Source of the DNA: Rhizophagus irregularis
Taxonomy: Eukaryota; Glomeromycota; Glomeromycetes; Glomerales; Glomeraceae
Assembly: GCF_026210795.1 (NCBI RefSeq)
Contig: NC_089439.1
Coordinates: forward strand, 806,001-870,000
Length of the DNA: 64,000 nt
Reading direction: 5' to 3'
Shown: piece by piece, positions 32,882 through 43,560 of the stretch
Position numbering within the stretch: the stretch's first letter is position 1
Layout: each line of letters begins with the position of its first letter
Translations under genes and position numbers: made by a program
Notes under the pieces: generated by a model
Told to the model about the DNA's origin: nothing
What the model saw: only the letters and a program-made list of their open reading frames with translations
Databases searched by the model: none

Positions 32882-33724
32882 CATGATTAAAACTTAATAT
32901 TGTAGGATATTTCAAATCAAATTTGGACGATTCTATGTCCACATATTATGTTTTTAATAAATCAATTCATGTAATATATAATTTTTTTTATAAATCAATT
33001 CATGTAATATATATTTTAATAAGAAAATTCATATAATTTTTCTTTAATAATTAAATTCATATAATGTTTTTAATAATTTTAAAAGTTTGTATTATATTTT
33101 TAATTATAATTTTTTACTAATAAATATTTTTTTAATAAATAAATTTAATAAATTCGGATATATAATTTTTCTTAATAAATCAATTCATGTAATATATATT
33201 TTAATAATTAAATTTGTATAATGTTTTTTAATAATTACTAAATTTGTATAATGCTTTTTTTAATAAATAAACTCGTATAATGTTTTTTAATGAATAAATT
33301 AAATAAATTCGGGTATATATATTAAAATTCAGATATATATATATTTTTGGATATATATATTTTTTATATAATTTGGATATATGTATATTTTAATAAAATT
33401 CAGACATATTTTTTTTTATATTTGATCAGGTTCATTTAAGAATGTTATTCGCTTTATATATTTAATTTCCTTCAATTCCTATTATAATTAATCCCAAAAA
33501 TTAGCCTCCTGAACAATGTATACTGTACGAATAATAAATATTTCCTTGATGTTAATATGTAGTTAGCTCCCAGATTTTTGGCCAGCCAAATTGACAATTC
33601 ATAATTCCTTGATGTCAATATATGGTTAGCTCTTGATTTTTGATCAACCAATTCGGATCATGCTGCAGATCATGATTAATTTTTTTTTTTTTATATAAAC
33701 GACCATTGTTCGTAATATTGAACT

Positions 33725-33826
33725 CAATATCAACTCAATATCAATATCAATATCAATTCAATATCAATTCAATACAATGTCAATATCAATATCAATATCA
33801 ATATCAATATCAATATCAATATCAAT
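33725..33826. repeat. (ATCAAT)n microsatellite
   Basis: About 16 copies of a 6-bp ATCAAT unit, some imperfect. The 62-codon minus-strand ORF through it (LILILILI) is an artefact of the repeat. Confidence 0.9.
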
Positions 33827-34540
33827 AATATAAAAACGTACCCTATACTTAGCGCATAAGAGCTAACCAAATTAGTAAAATTTTCCTTCCTTTCCAGGAT
33901 AGCACGATTAGCATAACAACCAATTACAAGGACTATCACTATTAAAATGAAGATCACCTGATATCGTTAACTATATAGTGTGATCTGTATATAGTGTCAA
34001 AAAAAAGGAATCGATCTTCATTAAACAGTATACCGAAACAAATAAATAGTAATAATAATGGGAATAAAGTAAAAAAATACGAGTCCATAAAGGATGTGTA
34101 ACTAAAAATAGGTTGTTATTGACCTTCCAACTGTTTTTATTGGTGTATATTATAAATATTACAGGGCATAGATCAACGCAGGGGAGGATATTTTGTTAGG
34201 ACGCAGTATATAGTCTTTACATCCTCATTTATTTTTAAGAATATCATATCAAAGAAAAATTCTAAAAAGTTCGATAGAAAGTACTTTATTTTAATGTTGT
34301 TACTGAGAATTCACAATAATTATTATAACATATGATTTCATCTTGCATTAATACTAAACCACATTTGGACATGTCCATTGTTTTGATTCTTGTAAACTCT
34401 TGATTTACTCATAAGAAAATTAAGGTTATAATCAAAAAAAATTTTAAAGAAGGAAGAGACAAATCACAGCTGTTACCTCAAAATACATAAAAAGAACATT
34501 TATTCTAGAAAATTCTAACAATAAACACGTATTCTTAATA

Positions 34541-35092
34541 GGTAACCCCTACAAACCTACGTCAGTGGCACAGCTAGGCCACCGATTTTTGTTTTTGTTT
34601 ATACAGACTTTTTTCGCAGTTTAATTTATTTACACTACACTTATATCTTAAAATATAGAACTTAACGAAAATAAAGTATCTTTAACAAAGTAATTTACAA
34701 GTTTAATAAATTAAGATACTAAAAAGAATACTCAAAATATTAAAAAAAAAATACTTTATTTTGTTAAAAATACCTTTGTTTTCGTTAAAAATACCTTTGT
34801 TTTCGTTAAAAAAAAATAATAAAAAATGCTTTGTTTTCGTTAAAAAACCACTTTAAAAATACTTGTTTTATTAAAAAATCACTTTATAAATACTTATTTT
34901 CATTCTTTAAAATGCTTTTTTTTTGTTAAAATTACTGTTTTGTTATATACTCGTATGCAAAAAATAAAAAAAAATTCAATAATAAGATATTTTTTCTTTC
35001 ATTAAAAACGCCATGATAAATGTTACACAATGATAAAACTAGTAATATCTGTGCCACTGATGTGGTTTCCTGATGGGTTTGTAGGGGTTACC
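34541..35092. mobile_element. MITE nested in left arm (552 bp)
   Basis: The ends are inverted repeats: GGTAACCCCTACAAACC then TCAGTGGCACAG on the left, the same reversed on the right. ATTCTTA flanks both sides (34531-34540 and 35093-35099), consistent with a 7-10 bp target-site duplication with mismatches. The interior has direct repeats of TTTGTTTTCGTTAAAAATAC. No ORF. Confidence 0.7.
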
Positions 35093-35463
35093 ATTCTTAT
35101 GTCCTTAATAGATGCGGTTGTTCTAAAATATATAAAGATAAACCTTTTTTTAAAAATTCTTCTATCAATAATTTTGTGAAATAGGAAATAGAAGAAATTT
35201 AAATATTTTATTTCACCCTCAAATTACAATCTTCCTTAATTAAATAATTATTTTTTTTATTATAACAATTGAAGATTTTGGTATAGTGCATATAAGCATC
35301 ACATTGTACTTATCAAGTCATCTAAAGTTAATCAATTTTTTCATAAATATTTTTATTCTATTTTTTTTTGAGTTGTTTTTATCTCAACAAAGTAAGTCTT
35401 TTTTTTTGCCTTGATAGTTCGTTAAAATTCGCGTGCCAAATATTTATGATTTTTACTTCAAAT

Positions 35464-35581
35464 CACCGGGGGTGATCATCACCGTTGGCCAGAATTATCA
35501 ATTTTTACCGGCACTATATTTTTATAATGCTGGTCGATCATCATAATTTCAGTCACCAGTGATCATCACCCCGGTGATAAT
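35464..35581. mobile_element. Small MITE nested in left arm (~118 bp)
   Basis: Near-palindromic ends: ATCACCGGGGGTGATCATCACC on the left and, reversed, ATCACCGGGGTGATGATCACTGG on the right. The interior contains TGGCCAGAATTATC. It is missing from the corresponding place in the right arm near 41160. Confidence 0.6.
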
Positions 35582-35950
35582 TTAGAAAAATTCAATATTT
35601 ATAATATTTATGAAACGCGATCTGATTTTTTTTTTTCAGATTTTTTAATATTATTTATTTATTTATTTTTCTTTCTTTTTTCTCATTCGTTTTCCACCAA
35701 ATTATTCGTTTGTAAATCAACTCACTTTTAACCTTCTAGGTTGATAAAAAAATTAGGTGCATTTTAATAATAATAATAATAATTTTTATTATCACCTGGC
35801 CACTAATGGGCATCTAGTATTTTTTTTCGCCGTTTATAAACTATTTAACCAGTATGATAAGCTATAGTAATTATAGTTTAATTGAATAGTTACAATTTAT
35901 TAATTTTTATTGGTTTGCTATTATTATAATACATTTTAATACATTCACGT

Positions 35951-37696
35951 TCAATTTTTACTAATATTTATAGATACATTACAATTAGTGATATGAACTT
36001 TCATTCCCTCCAAATCAAGAGTCATATTTTGAGAAGATTGAGAGTCATCACTTGGTACTTTCTTATTTAAATCTATAAGAGGCGACCTGAATTTTCCTTT
36101 AAAAGTTGTTTTAAATTTATCACGTTTAGTTACTTTTGTACTCTCAATTTCTTTAGTACTAGTGCTTTTCAAACCAATGATCGATTCACAGTGCTCTTCT
36201 ATATCAAATGAGTAAAATGTCAATTTATAATTATTATTTATAGAAAAGATAATAATTATTTACGTACCTTTAGAAACCACTTTGATTGAAATAGGAGAAT
36301 TTCTTGTAAACTCAGAGCTTCTTGTTGTATTCTATAATAAAAATAAAAATTAAATATTGTACTATTATCAAATAAAATGTCTTTTTATATATTTACCAAT
36401 GTACTGCTTTTGCCAACGATAGAAGGATTTGATTGTGCTGGAAAAGCCTTTTTTGTTACTTCCATCATCTGCTTTTCATTAGGCATTCTGTATGCATTGA
36501 CTCCTGCTAAAGAATGATGTCCAGAAAATGCCATAATTTGTTGTGCATCAACATCTTGATTATTTAAATTCTGAATAGCGGATTTTCTTGTAGAATGATT
36601 TGAAATTTTTTTATTAACAGTATCAATTCCAGTTTCAGTAGCAATTGTTTTAAGCATTTGATTTAGCTTATCCCGACCAAGATGAAGGGGAAAATACCAT
36701 AGGTCTTCATTAATTTCTAGAATTAAATGAGTAATTAGTTATAGAATAACATAAACTAAAAAAAGTAATACACAGTAAAGAAGATTACTTTTAATATCAC
36801 TAATGGGCCGTAAATAAAAGTTGGGTTCTGCATTTTCAGGTCGTAAACGTAAATATTTTGATATGTCATGGCAAGATCCATTAGTTGTTCCAAATTCATC
36901 AGGTGGTATGACAGAAATTCGTGGCTGGTTTGTTTTACCTTTTTTACGACGCGAATTTAGACCACCTTATTTATTCATAAAATAAAAATGAGTAATTATT
37001 ATAGAACAGTTCACTGTTAGTAGATTCTACATGGAAATTTGTCTACCTTGATTATTTTTTTCATGTATTATTATAAAATTATAACCTCGCTCCATCAGGT
37101 CGTCTTTGAAAATCAGAAGCCATAATATTAATATAACTCCCACCACGGGCAGCTGTAAGATTGGTTATCCAGAAAAAAACTCTACGTAGCAGTCCTTCTG
37201 GATTATCACCACGCATACTTGAATGACATTTGCTTTTGTTCATCTTCGGTAAGTGGATCTGCACCTTTCTTGATATCCAAACCGTTAAGCTCACGCATTT
37301 TGGAGTGCACAACGTTTAACAGAGGTTTGAAAACTGGTTCACTGAATAAATCTAATGGTGCAATAGCTGAGTGATTTTGAAAATATCGATTTAATGCTGA
37401 CACACAATTATAAATGGATTCTGAAGAATAGTATTGTTTATTAACAGGTCTCATTTTATAATAAATTTAATGAGTATATTACAAAGTTGTGATTTTGATT
37501 GAATATCTTCAATATTTTCTACATATCCAATATCATTTTGAAATTCCTTTAGTCTCTTTAACCACATCTCTGTATTACGTTGAGTTGCAGCTGGTGTTGC
37601 TGCATTTTGGTATTTTTTAATTTCCTCTTGTGTAGGTCTTTCGTAGGGAGCCCTGTTATGCTTACTGCTTACTTTTGATGTAGTTTTGCTTGTCAT
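35951..37696 (-). pseudogene. Crypton-like tyrosine recombinase, decayed
   Basis: Pieces of one gene run along the minus strand. They comprise an N-terminal part from ATG 37696 (MTSKTTSKVSSKHNRAPYER); a SAM-like core-binding part (37454-37206, RPVNKQYYSSESIYNCVSAL...KPLLNVVHSKM); a catalytic part with ARGGSYINI (first Arg, ~37160); and, after a short intron and exons near 36966-36783 and 36716-36400, HSTRKSAIQNL (His/Arg), GHHSLAGVNAY (His and nucleophile Tyr). Small 3' exons continue to 35951. The catalytic Arg-His-Arg-His-Tyr set is therefore still readable. The architecture is like Crypton/DUF3504 YR proteins (ZMYM2/QRICH1-like). Frame changes near 37453, 37225 and 37085 break it, so it is a pseudogene unless these are sequencing errors. 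Confidence 0.7.
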
Positions 37697-37851
37697 TTTT
37701 GAGGAAAATCGTGTAAAACTAAAGGAAAGAAGAAAAAAAAGTTTCGTCAAGCTGACAAATACACAAATACACAAAAGTCTAAAATAGTTTATTTTATATG
37801 ATGATCAGTGATCACTGATCAACTAGATGCCCGTGTCCAGGATGATAAAAA

Positions 37852-37942
37852 AGTTATTTACTGACCTAGTTTAGTATATAAATGGGTCATCATCCTTCGG
37901 ATGATAACCCATTTATATACTACTAGATCAGTAAATAACTAA
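37852..37942. repeat. 91-bp near-perfect palindrome
   Basis: AGTTATTTACTGA...ATATAAATGGGT.ATCATCC, then TTCG, then the reverse complement almost base for base. It would form a long hairpin with a TTCG loop. It sits at the right end of the recombinase-bearing insertion. Confidence 0.85.
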
Positions 37943-38105
37943 TACTTAGCAAAGATAACTGACAAAGTTATTCTTGTTACGCTTAATCCGATTTCTCCTC
38001 CGAAAACAATATAAAATAATTATTAACATTATATTATTTAGTTATACGTCATCAAGTGACCCACATATTATCACGTGTTAATAATATTCGAGATATCAAT
38101 ATAGT

Positions 38106-38486
38106 ATGAATTTTACCAAAGCACAAGACGACATTAATATAACAGTTCAAATACAGTCAAAGCTTGTATTAGTCAATGTAAATCTTAAAGCTAGCTTATC
38201 GAAAATTCGTGATATACTTGAAAAAAATAGTGAAGTCAAAATGAACGATACATTTTCATTTGCAAAGATGATCAACAATAATAGTAATACTGGTGAAAGC
38301 TTGTTAGCCGTAATAGCAAGAGAAGATGAAGAGAAAAGAATTTTAGAAGATATTATAGACGTAAAAAATGATAAGTTTTTATATTTAAAATCAGAACCTG
38401 AAACTAAACCTGATTGGCTTAAACTAGAATATGGGCGTAGTGTAACTTTAGAAACAGCCAATAGTAGGGCATTCACAATAGTATGA
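38106..38486 (+). CDS. Small protein (126 aa), ubiquitin-like N-terminal module type
   Basis: An uninterrupted frame with an AATAAA signal about 35 bp after the stop (near 38520). The sequence begins MNFTKAQDDINITVQIQSKL and has a beta-rich start, a helix-like KASLSKIRDILEKNSEVKMNDTFSFAK and an acidic stretch EDEEKRILEDIID before LYLKSE, ending GRSVTLETANSRAFTIV. It resembles, by recollection, an N-terminal module found in many Rhizophagus proteins, where further domains follow; here it stops directly after the module. The gene lies between the arms of the 8-kb inverted repeat, and its upstream region is inside the left arm, so it may have been captured by the element. Function unknown. Confidence 0.6.
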   Translation: MNFTKAQDDINITVQIQSKLVLVNVNLKASLSKIRDILEKNSEVKMNDTFSFAKMINNNSNTGESLLAVIAREDEEKRILEDIIDVKNDKFLYLKSEPETKPDWLKLEYGRSVTLETANSRAFTIV

Positions 38487-38499
38487 TTGTTATGAACTG

Positions 38500-40784
38500 T
38501 TTTATTATTTTTAATTTGCAATAAATTTCCCACTAATAACTTTTAAATTATTATTTTTTTTTTTTACGTTAAAGTTGTATAAAACAAATATTTTCATCGA
38601 AGAACATTATTATTAAATTGTATTAAGAAATAAGATACAAATGAACATTATACCGAATAGTAATAGTTGCAATAGGTTGTAAAGGATTGAGTTTGTGGCG
38701 TATTTGCCGTAAAGTTGTAAATTTATGCCGTAATAACCGTAATGAGTAATGGTCAAAATGAGTGTAATGTCTGAAATGGTTGTAAACTTGTAATGTTTGA
38801 TAAATACTAACCGTACATTAGACAAGTTCTAACTATGATAGAAGTGAGGTGATTTTCATAATCTATGTAATTCTGTAACGTTTAGATTAGTCTGTATAAA
38901 TTAATTTTAAATTACTGATCCGTATTAAGACCCGCTTGATCGGCAAGTCAGAATTTTTTCGGTTTTATTCTAACCGATCTAAATTTAATTTCATTTTTTC
39001 CGACCTTTTACAAATGGTTCTTTCTTTTTTTTTCAAATTTCCTTTTTTTTTCTTTTTTTAAAATTTTTCGTTTTTTTTTCTTCTTTCTTTGTTTTTGTTT
39101 TGTTTCATTCTTTTCCCGTTTAGATTTGGTTTTTTTCCAAAACCGATAAATAATCTTTTTAAGTCTTATATTATTTTTTCGGTCTTTTTTTTTAAGACCA
39201 TATTAATTATTTTTTCGGTTTGGCTTTTTTTCTTTCAAAACGATTTTTTTTTTCCCAAATACATTCTTTCACCATTTAGGTTTGGATCGGTGATCAGATC
39301 GATGTTGCGGCGCCACGCCAATTGCCTTTCTTCCCGATTCTTAGTCTATTATTGAGCTTGATACAAAAAAATAATAATATTATTAATAATAACATAATTA
39401 CTTATTTATTTATTGTTTGTAACAACAATAGATCATTGTAATTGATTTTCTAATTAGTGAGATATTTTTTTTTCCAGAGGATGTAATTTTTTTTAATGCT
39501 ACAATGGAATTTTTCAAGATAAAAAAAATGATTTTTTTTGTAGCAATGTAACAATAAACTACTTATACAAATCGTTTTTGTAATGAATTTGTAAATTTCA
39601 CAATACTGCAACATTTGTTTCGTTTAATAAATAAAATTTGCATTTAATAATAATATTTCATATACTGTATAACACTTGCACACAATTCATTGTTATTTGT
39701 ATAATCATATAAATTGTGTAATTTATTACATTTATTTCCTACTAATGGCATCATAATAATAGTAAAAAACTAGACCTATTCACACTTGACTTGATGGGCC
39801 CCGGCGCAACGTGACGGGTTACGCCTTGTTATAATACTGTATAAAGTAAAGTAACAATTTTTATCTTATAATAGAAAATAATGACCATGTAATTTTATGG
39901 GATGATTTCATTTTAAAGTGTGGTGCAGTACTTACGGATGTTGAAGTAGTTTATGATGTATTAAATAATAAATAGTGTCTGCATTTTGCGGCTTCAACTT
40001 CCCGCAAAAAACAATGTTACGTATGACCCACTTTATTTTTTCATATACCGAAAAAAAATTTTTTACTTGTCGCAAAAAAGCAGTTTTTCCACAATAGGAA
40101 TAGTCTCAAGTAAAGTTAAACTCTAGTAACCCTTGTTACGTAAAAATTTGCAAGCACATGCATGATAAGATACAATATCACATGTACATTTCCGTTGACC
40201 TTGCATCTGTAAAACTAAATTAAAATTTCGATAAATAAAGTACATTCATACAATTGGGAATTCATTAGTTAATTGTTTCATTTAAATTTTTAGACCGCAC
40301 CATTTTTAAAATTTTGTATTACGAGAATCCAAAAATTTTACTTTTCCGGCCTTTGATATCAGTTGTGTGAAATAAAATTTTGAATACAATATATGATATA
40401 ATGAACTATGTTTTATCGACTAAACTCAGCGATACTTTTTATACAGAATTTCACAAGTTCATTATATGACAAAGAACCTTGGTATAATTTAGCAGTCAAA
40501 AATATATATATATATCTTCATATATTATGACCCTGTTTCTTGCCAGAACGTCAGTTTCTTTTAGAAAGTACAGTATATAGGTTGCATAGTTGAATAGATT
40601 GCCCAGACTCCAGACAGATTAATCCCCTTCATCATATACTCAAGTGAATCAAGGTAAAATATTCCTTCGGCAAAATCTGCAATCCCTCAAAAATCTCCTA
40701 CACCCTTTTCGAGGCATGTGACTTTGGTGTTGTTTCCTTGGTTTACATTTTGTCCGCATCCGCAAAATAAAGCTATAAATATAA
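38500..40784. other. Interior of the inverted-repeat element without further genes
   Basis: About 38930-39330 is T/C-rich with repeated TTTTTCGGTTT and ends in CATTTAGGTTTGGATCGGTGATCAGATCGAT. This motif is shared with about 23615 and 27163, so it is a dispersed repeat. GC-richer segments at 39790-39830 and 40535-40760 have no ORF or RNA fold that I recognise. Confidence 0.45.
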
Positions 40785-42308
40785 ATTGTTATTATCAACA
40801 CGTGATATATGTGTCACTTGGATGACTTCTAACGTCCGTGTAATTTAATAATATAATGTTAATAATTATTTAAATATTGTTTTCGGAGGAGAAATCGGAT
40901 TAAGCGTAACAAGAATAACTTTGTCAGTTATCTTTGTTAATAAAGATTATTATTATTATTATGATTTAAAATGCACCAAATTTAGTGTTAATTTTTTTTA
41001 TCAACCTAGAAGGTTAAAAGTGAGTTGATTCGCAAACGAATAATTTGGTGGAAAACGAGAGAAAAAAGAAGAAAATAAATAAATAAATAATTAATTAAAA
41101 ATAATTAAAAAAATCTTTTTTAAAAAAAAAGAATCAGATCGCGTTTCAAAAAATAAATAAATATTTGGAACGCAAATTTTAACGAACCATCGAAATTTTT
41201 TAGAGGAAAAAAAGACTTTCTTTGTTGAGATAAAAACAACTCAAAAAAAAAAAAAAAATTTTAACTTTAGATGACTTGTGATGTTTTTATGTTTTTATGC
41301 ACCATAACAAAATTTCCAATTGTTATAATGAATAAAAAATAATTACTATTTAATTAAGAAATATTGTAATTTGAGGACGAAATAAAAATATTTTAAGTTT
41401 CCGGCTTCTATTTTCTATTTTACAAAATTATTGATAGAAGAATTTTTTAAAAAACAGATTGCTTAGTTTGTCTTTATATATTTTAAAAGTTCACAAATCT
41501 TTGTATAATATTAAAAATCATTCTTAATTGGGAAATTTTCACAGCCATCGGATAATCAAAAAATAAATAGATATATTAAATTAGAATGTTCTTTTATCAG
41601 TAAAATGCGCAATAAACTTTCTAAATAAACAGCTTATGCAGTGACACTCTAATTATTTATATGTTATCAACGTGAATACTTCAAAAAAAAAAAACGACGC
41701 CACGTGAAAACGATGCCACATATGATTTTTTTATTTTTATTTCACAAAGTACAAAGTTCATTGTAGAACAAATTATAAGGACGATTTTAAAAAAAAAGCC
41801 AAAAGCAATTCTAATACTTACAACCAAGCAGCAACACATAGGAGGCGACGACACCTTGACACGATGCCACATATGATGTGTATATATCGACCGTCAGACG
41901 TATAGCGCACGTGTTAATCTCTAATTCTCCGATTGGTAATTATTATATTAAGAACACACGAATATATTAAATTGCATACGGGTTTATTGTTAGAAGAATT
42001 TTTAGTTTTTTTTAGTATTATTAATGTATTGGTAAGTTTTTTATAAAATATGCCGGACTTTGAGTTAACAGCTGTGATTTGTCACGTGATTCTGCCCGCA
42101 GTGACTTCCTTTTAAAAAATTTTCTTTCCCATTATTTTTAATTTTAAATATTTGATCAGTTACTTATAATTATTATTGTGAAATCTCAGTAACAACAATA
42201 TAGATATTTAAAATAAAGTACTTAGAATTTTTATTTGATATGATATTTTTCTTTTAAAAATATATAAATGAGGATGTAAAGACTATATACTGCATCCTGA
42301 CAAAATAT

Positions 42309-43560
42309 ATCAATAATGTGCGGTGTATATGTTTCTGAATACCGGTGGAAATCGGATCTTGGCCAGCATTACAAAATCCTAGTCCGGCACTATGCTTTAA
42401 TTCTGGCCAACATCCTGTATCTACATATGTGCCACATAGATTCCGTTTCTTTCTTTTTTTTTTAAAAAAAAAACTTTATTAATAACATGATGATCGCTAA
42501 ATGGCGCATCATGTTCTAGACGACGTGCATCTGCTAATAAAGTATCTATCTACTAAAACAAAAACAAAACATACAAACAAGAAAACTACTTCTAAACCTA
42601 ACTTCAAAAAAAGAGAAAAAAAAAAAAATTTAACACTAGCTATTTATACGCCTGATTTAACAACTTTTTAACCAAGCATTAGTGCCAATGTTAAACTCCA
42701 TTGAACTCCCACCATAGATACTTTACTAACAACTACCATTTTCCCTTACGCATTTCGCACTTCTCAAAAAAAACAAAACAAAACCACAAAAACTACTCTA
42801 TTTCTAACCTCTCTTTCAAAACTTACCACCAGTCACCACAGAATTGGCTAGACCCCGCAGTGAAATGTCCATCTTCCCAAAAAGAGCGTTTTCCACCAAA
42901 GAGTTGGCTAGGCCCCGCAGTGGAGCGTACATCTTCCCGAAAAGCGCGTTCTCCATAGTAACTTTATCCATTCACAATGACTTGCACAACATTAGCTTTT
43001 TGTATTTCTTTGAACAAAACAACTGTTTGTCTACATTTATTTACATTGCTACTGTCCAAGTCAAAACTAAAAACTCCAAATCATCGTAAACTCTTCTCTC
43101 ACGTAATTACTGCGGATATGGCTGATCCCTTCCTCAGAGATAAATTTGTTGCCGCAATTTGTCCTAGATTCGTTTCCACCTACAATATATATAAGCAAAA
43201 AAAATTGTGTACAATTGGCGTAAATCATTTCATTAAGTTATAAAAATAGTTTTGTGTCGCTTACGGACCGTTTCCCGACAGGACATTTTCCCAACAGCCT
43301 AACGCTGGCCGTTTGATCACATGCTAGTGCATAATTCTGCATAACTCCGGCTAAACTTGTCGGAAATCATTCATCGGAAAATCGTGCCATAATCGAAAAT
43401 TGTGATCTTGTACTTGTGATCAACGCTTTTGCGCATAATGCATTTTGCACAAATATTGTTACCATATTTATTCATACTAATAAAGGCGTTTAATAATAAA
43501 AAAAAAGGAAAAAAAGATATTTACTTTATCTTTTTCAAATTAAGAAGAGTTTTGATAGCA
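42309..43560. other. Intergenic region upstream of the second kinase
   Basis: Contains a 60-bp tandem duplication (42841-42960), short ORFs of 80-88 codons that overlap in several frames and are not convincing, and a GC-richer stretch at 43250-43480 with no recognised content. A poly-A/T tract with AAAACTTTATTAATAACAT near 42470 is also found near 55660. Confidence 0.45.
42841..42960. repeat. 60-bp tandem duplication, frame-preserving
   Basis: Two copies with exact 60-bp spacing, each with GTTGGCTAG.CCCCGCAGTG (one change) and ATCTTCCC.AAAAG.GCGTT. The length keeps any reading frame, and both strands are open across it. The surrounding frames are too short to call a gene. Confidence 0.8.

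Larger units (their letters stand above)
31300..34187. other. AT-rich intergenic region with local repeats
   Basis: No supported gene. It contains a 24-bp sequence near 31520-31550 (ATATTTTGTTAGGAATGCAG...) matching the outer end of the inverted repeat at 34188. A GC-rich hairpin GGGCCGGTGACCGGCCC lies near 32537-32553. There is a 66-bp direct duplication at 32757-32881, degenerate ~38-bp AATTCATGTAATATATA repeats at 32950-33300, a ~60-bp duplication with TTCCTTGATGT at 33541-33660, and an ATCAAT microsatellite. Confidence 0.55.
35790..37942. mobile_element. Insertion carrying the tyrosine-recombinase gene, with short inverted ends
   Basis: It interrupts the left arm of the outer inverted repeat: the sequence on both sides is contiguous in the right arm near 40930-40950. 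The left end CACCTGGCCACTAATGGGCA (from ~35792) resembles, with small gaps, the reverse of CTAGATGCCCGTGTCCAGG at about 37823-37841. Right of this is a 91-bp near-perfect palindrome (37852-37942). Exact borders are uncertain by about 10 bp. Confidence 0.55.
34188..42308. mobile_element. 8-kb interrupted inverted repeat, probable composite DNA transposon
   Basis: The ends are inverted: ATATTTTGTTAGGACGCAGT on the left, reversed with two changes on the right, each next to a TA. Matching arm blocks are 34188-34330 with 42165-42308; 34450-34535 with about 41950-42105; 35100-35460 with 41170-41480; 35640-35790 with 40930-41100; and 37943-38092 with 40785-40925. The left arm is broken by insertions at 34541-35092, 35464-35581 and about 35790-37942, absent from the right arm, so the arms date the insertions as later. 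No transposase belonging to the outer element is visible. Confidence 0.65.

Noticed and set aside
33769-33957. 62-aa minus-strand ORF that looks like a membrane peptide
   Set aside because: Half of it is the translated ATCAAT microsatellite.
42701-43243. Three overlapping plus-strand ORFs of 81-88 aa
   Set aside because: They overlap in different frames and share a 60-bp duplication; none shows a domain or a clear gene structure.
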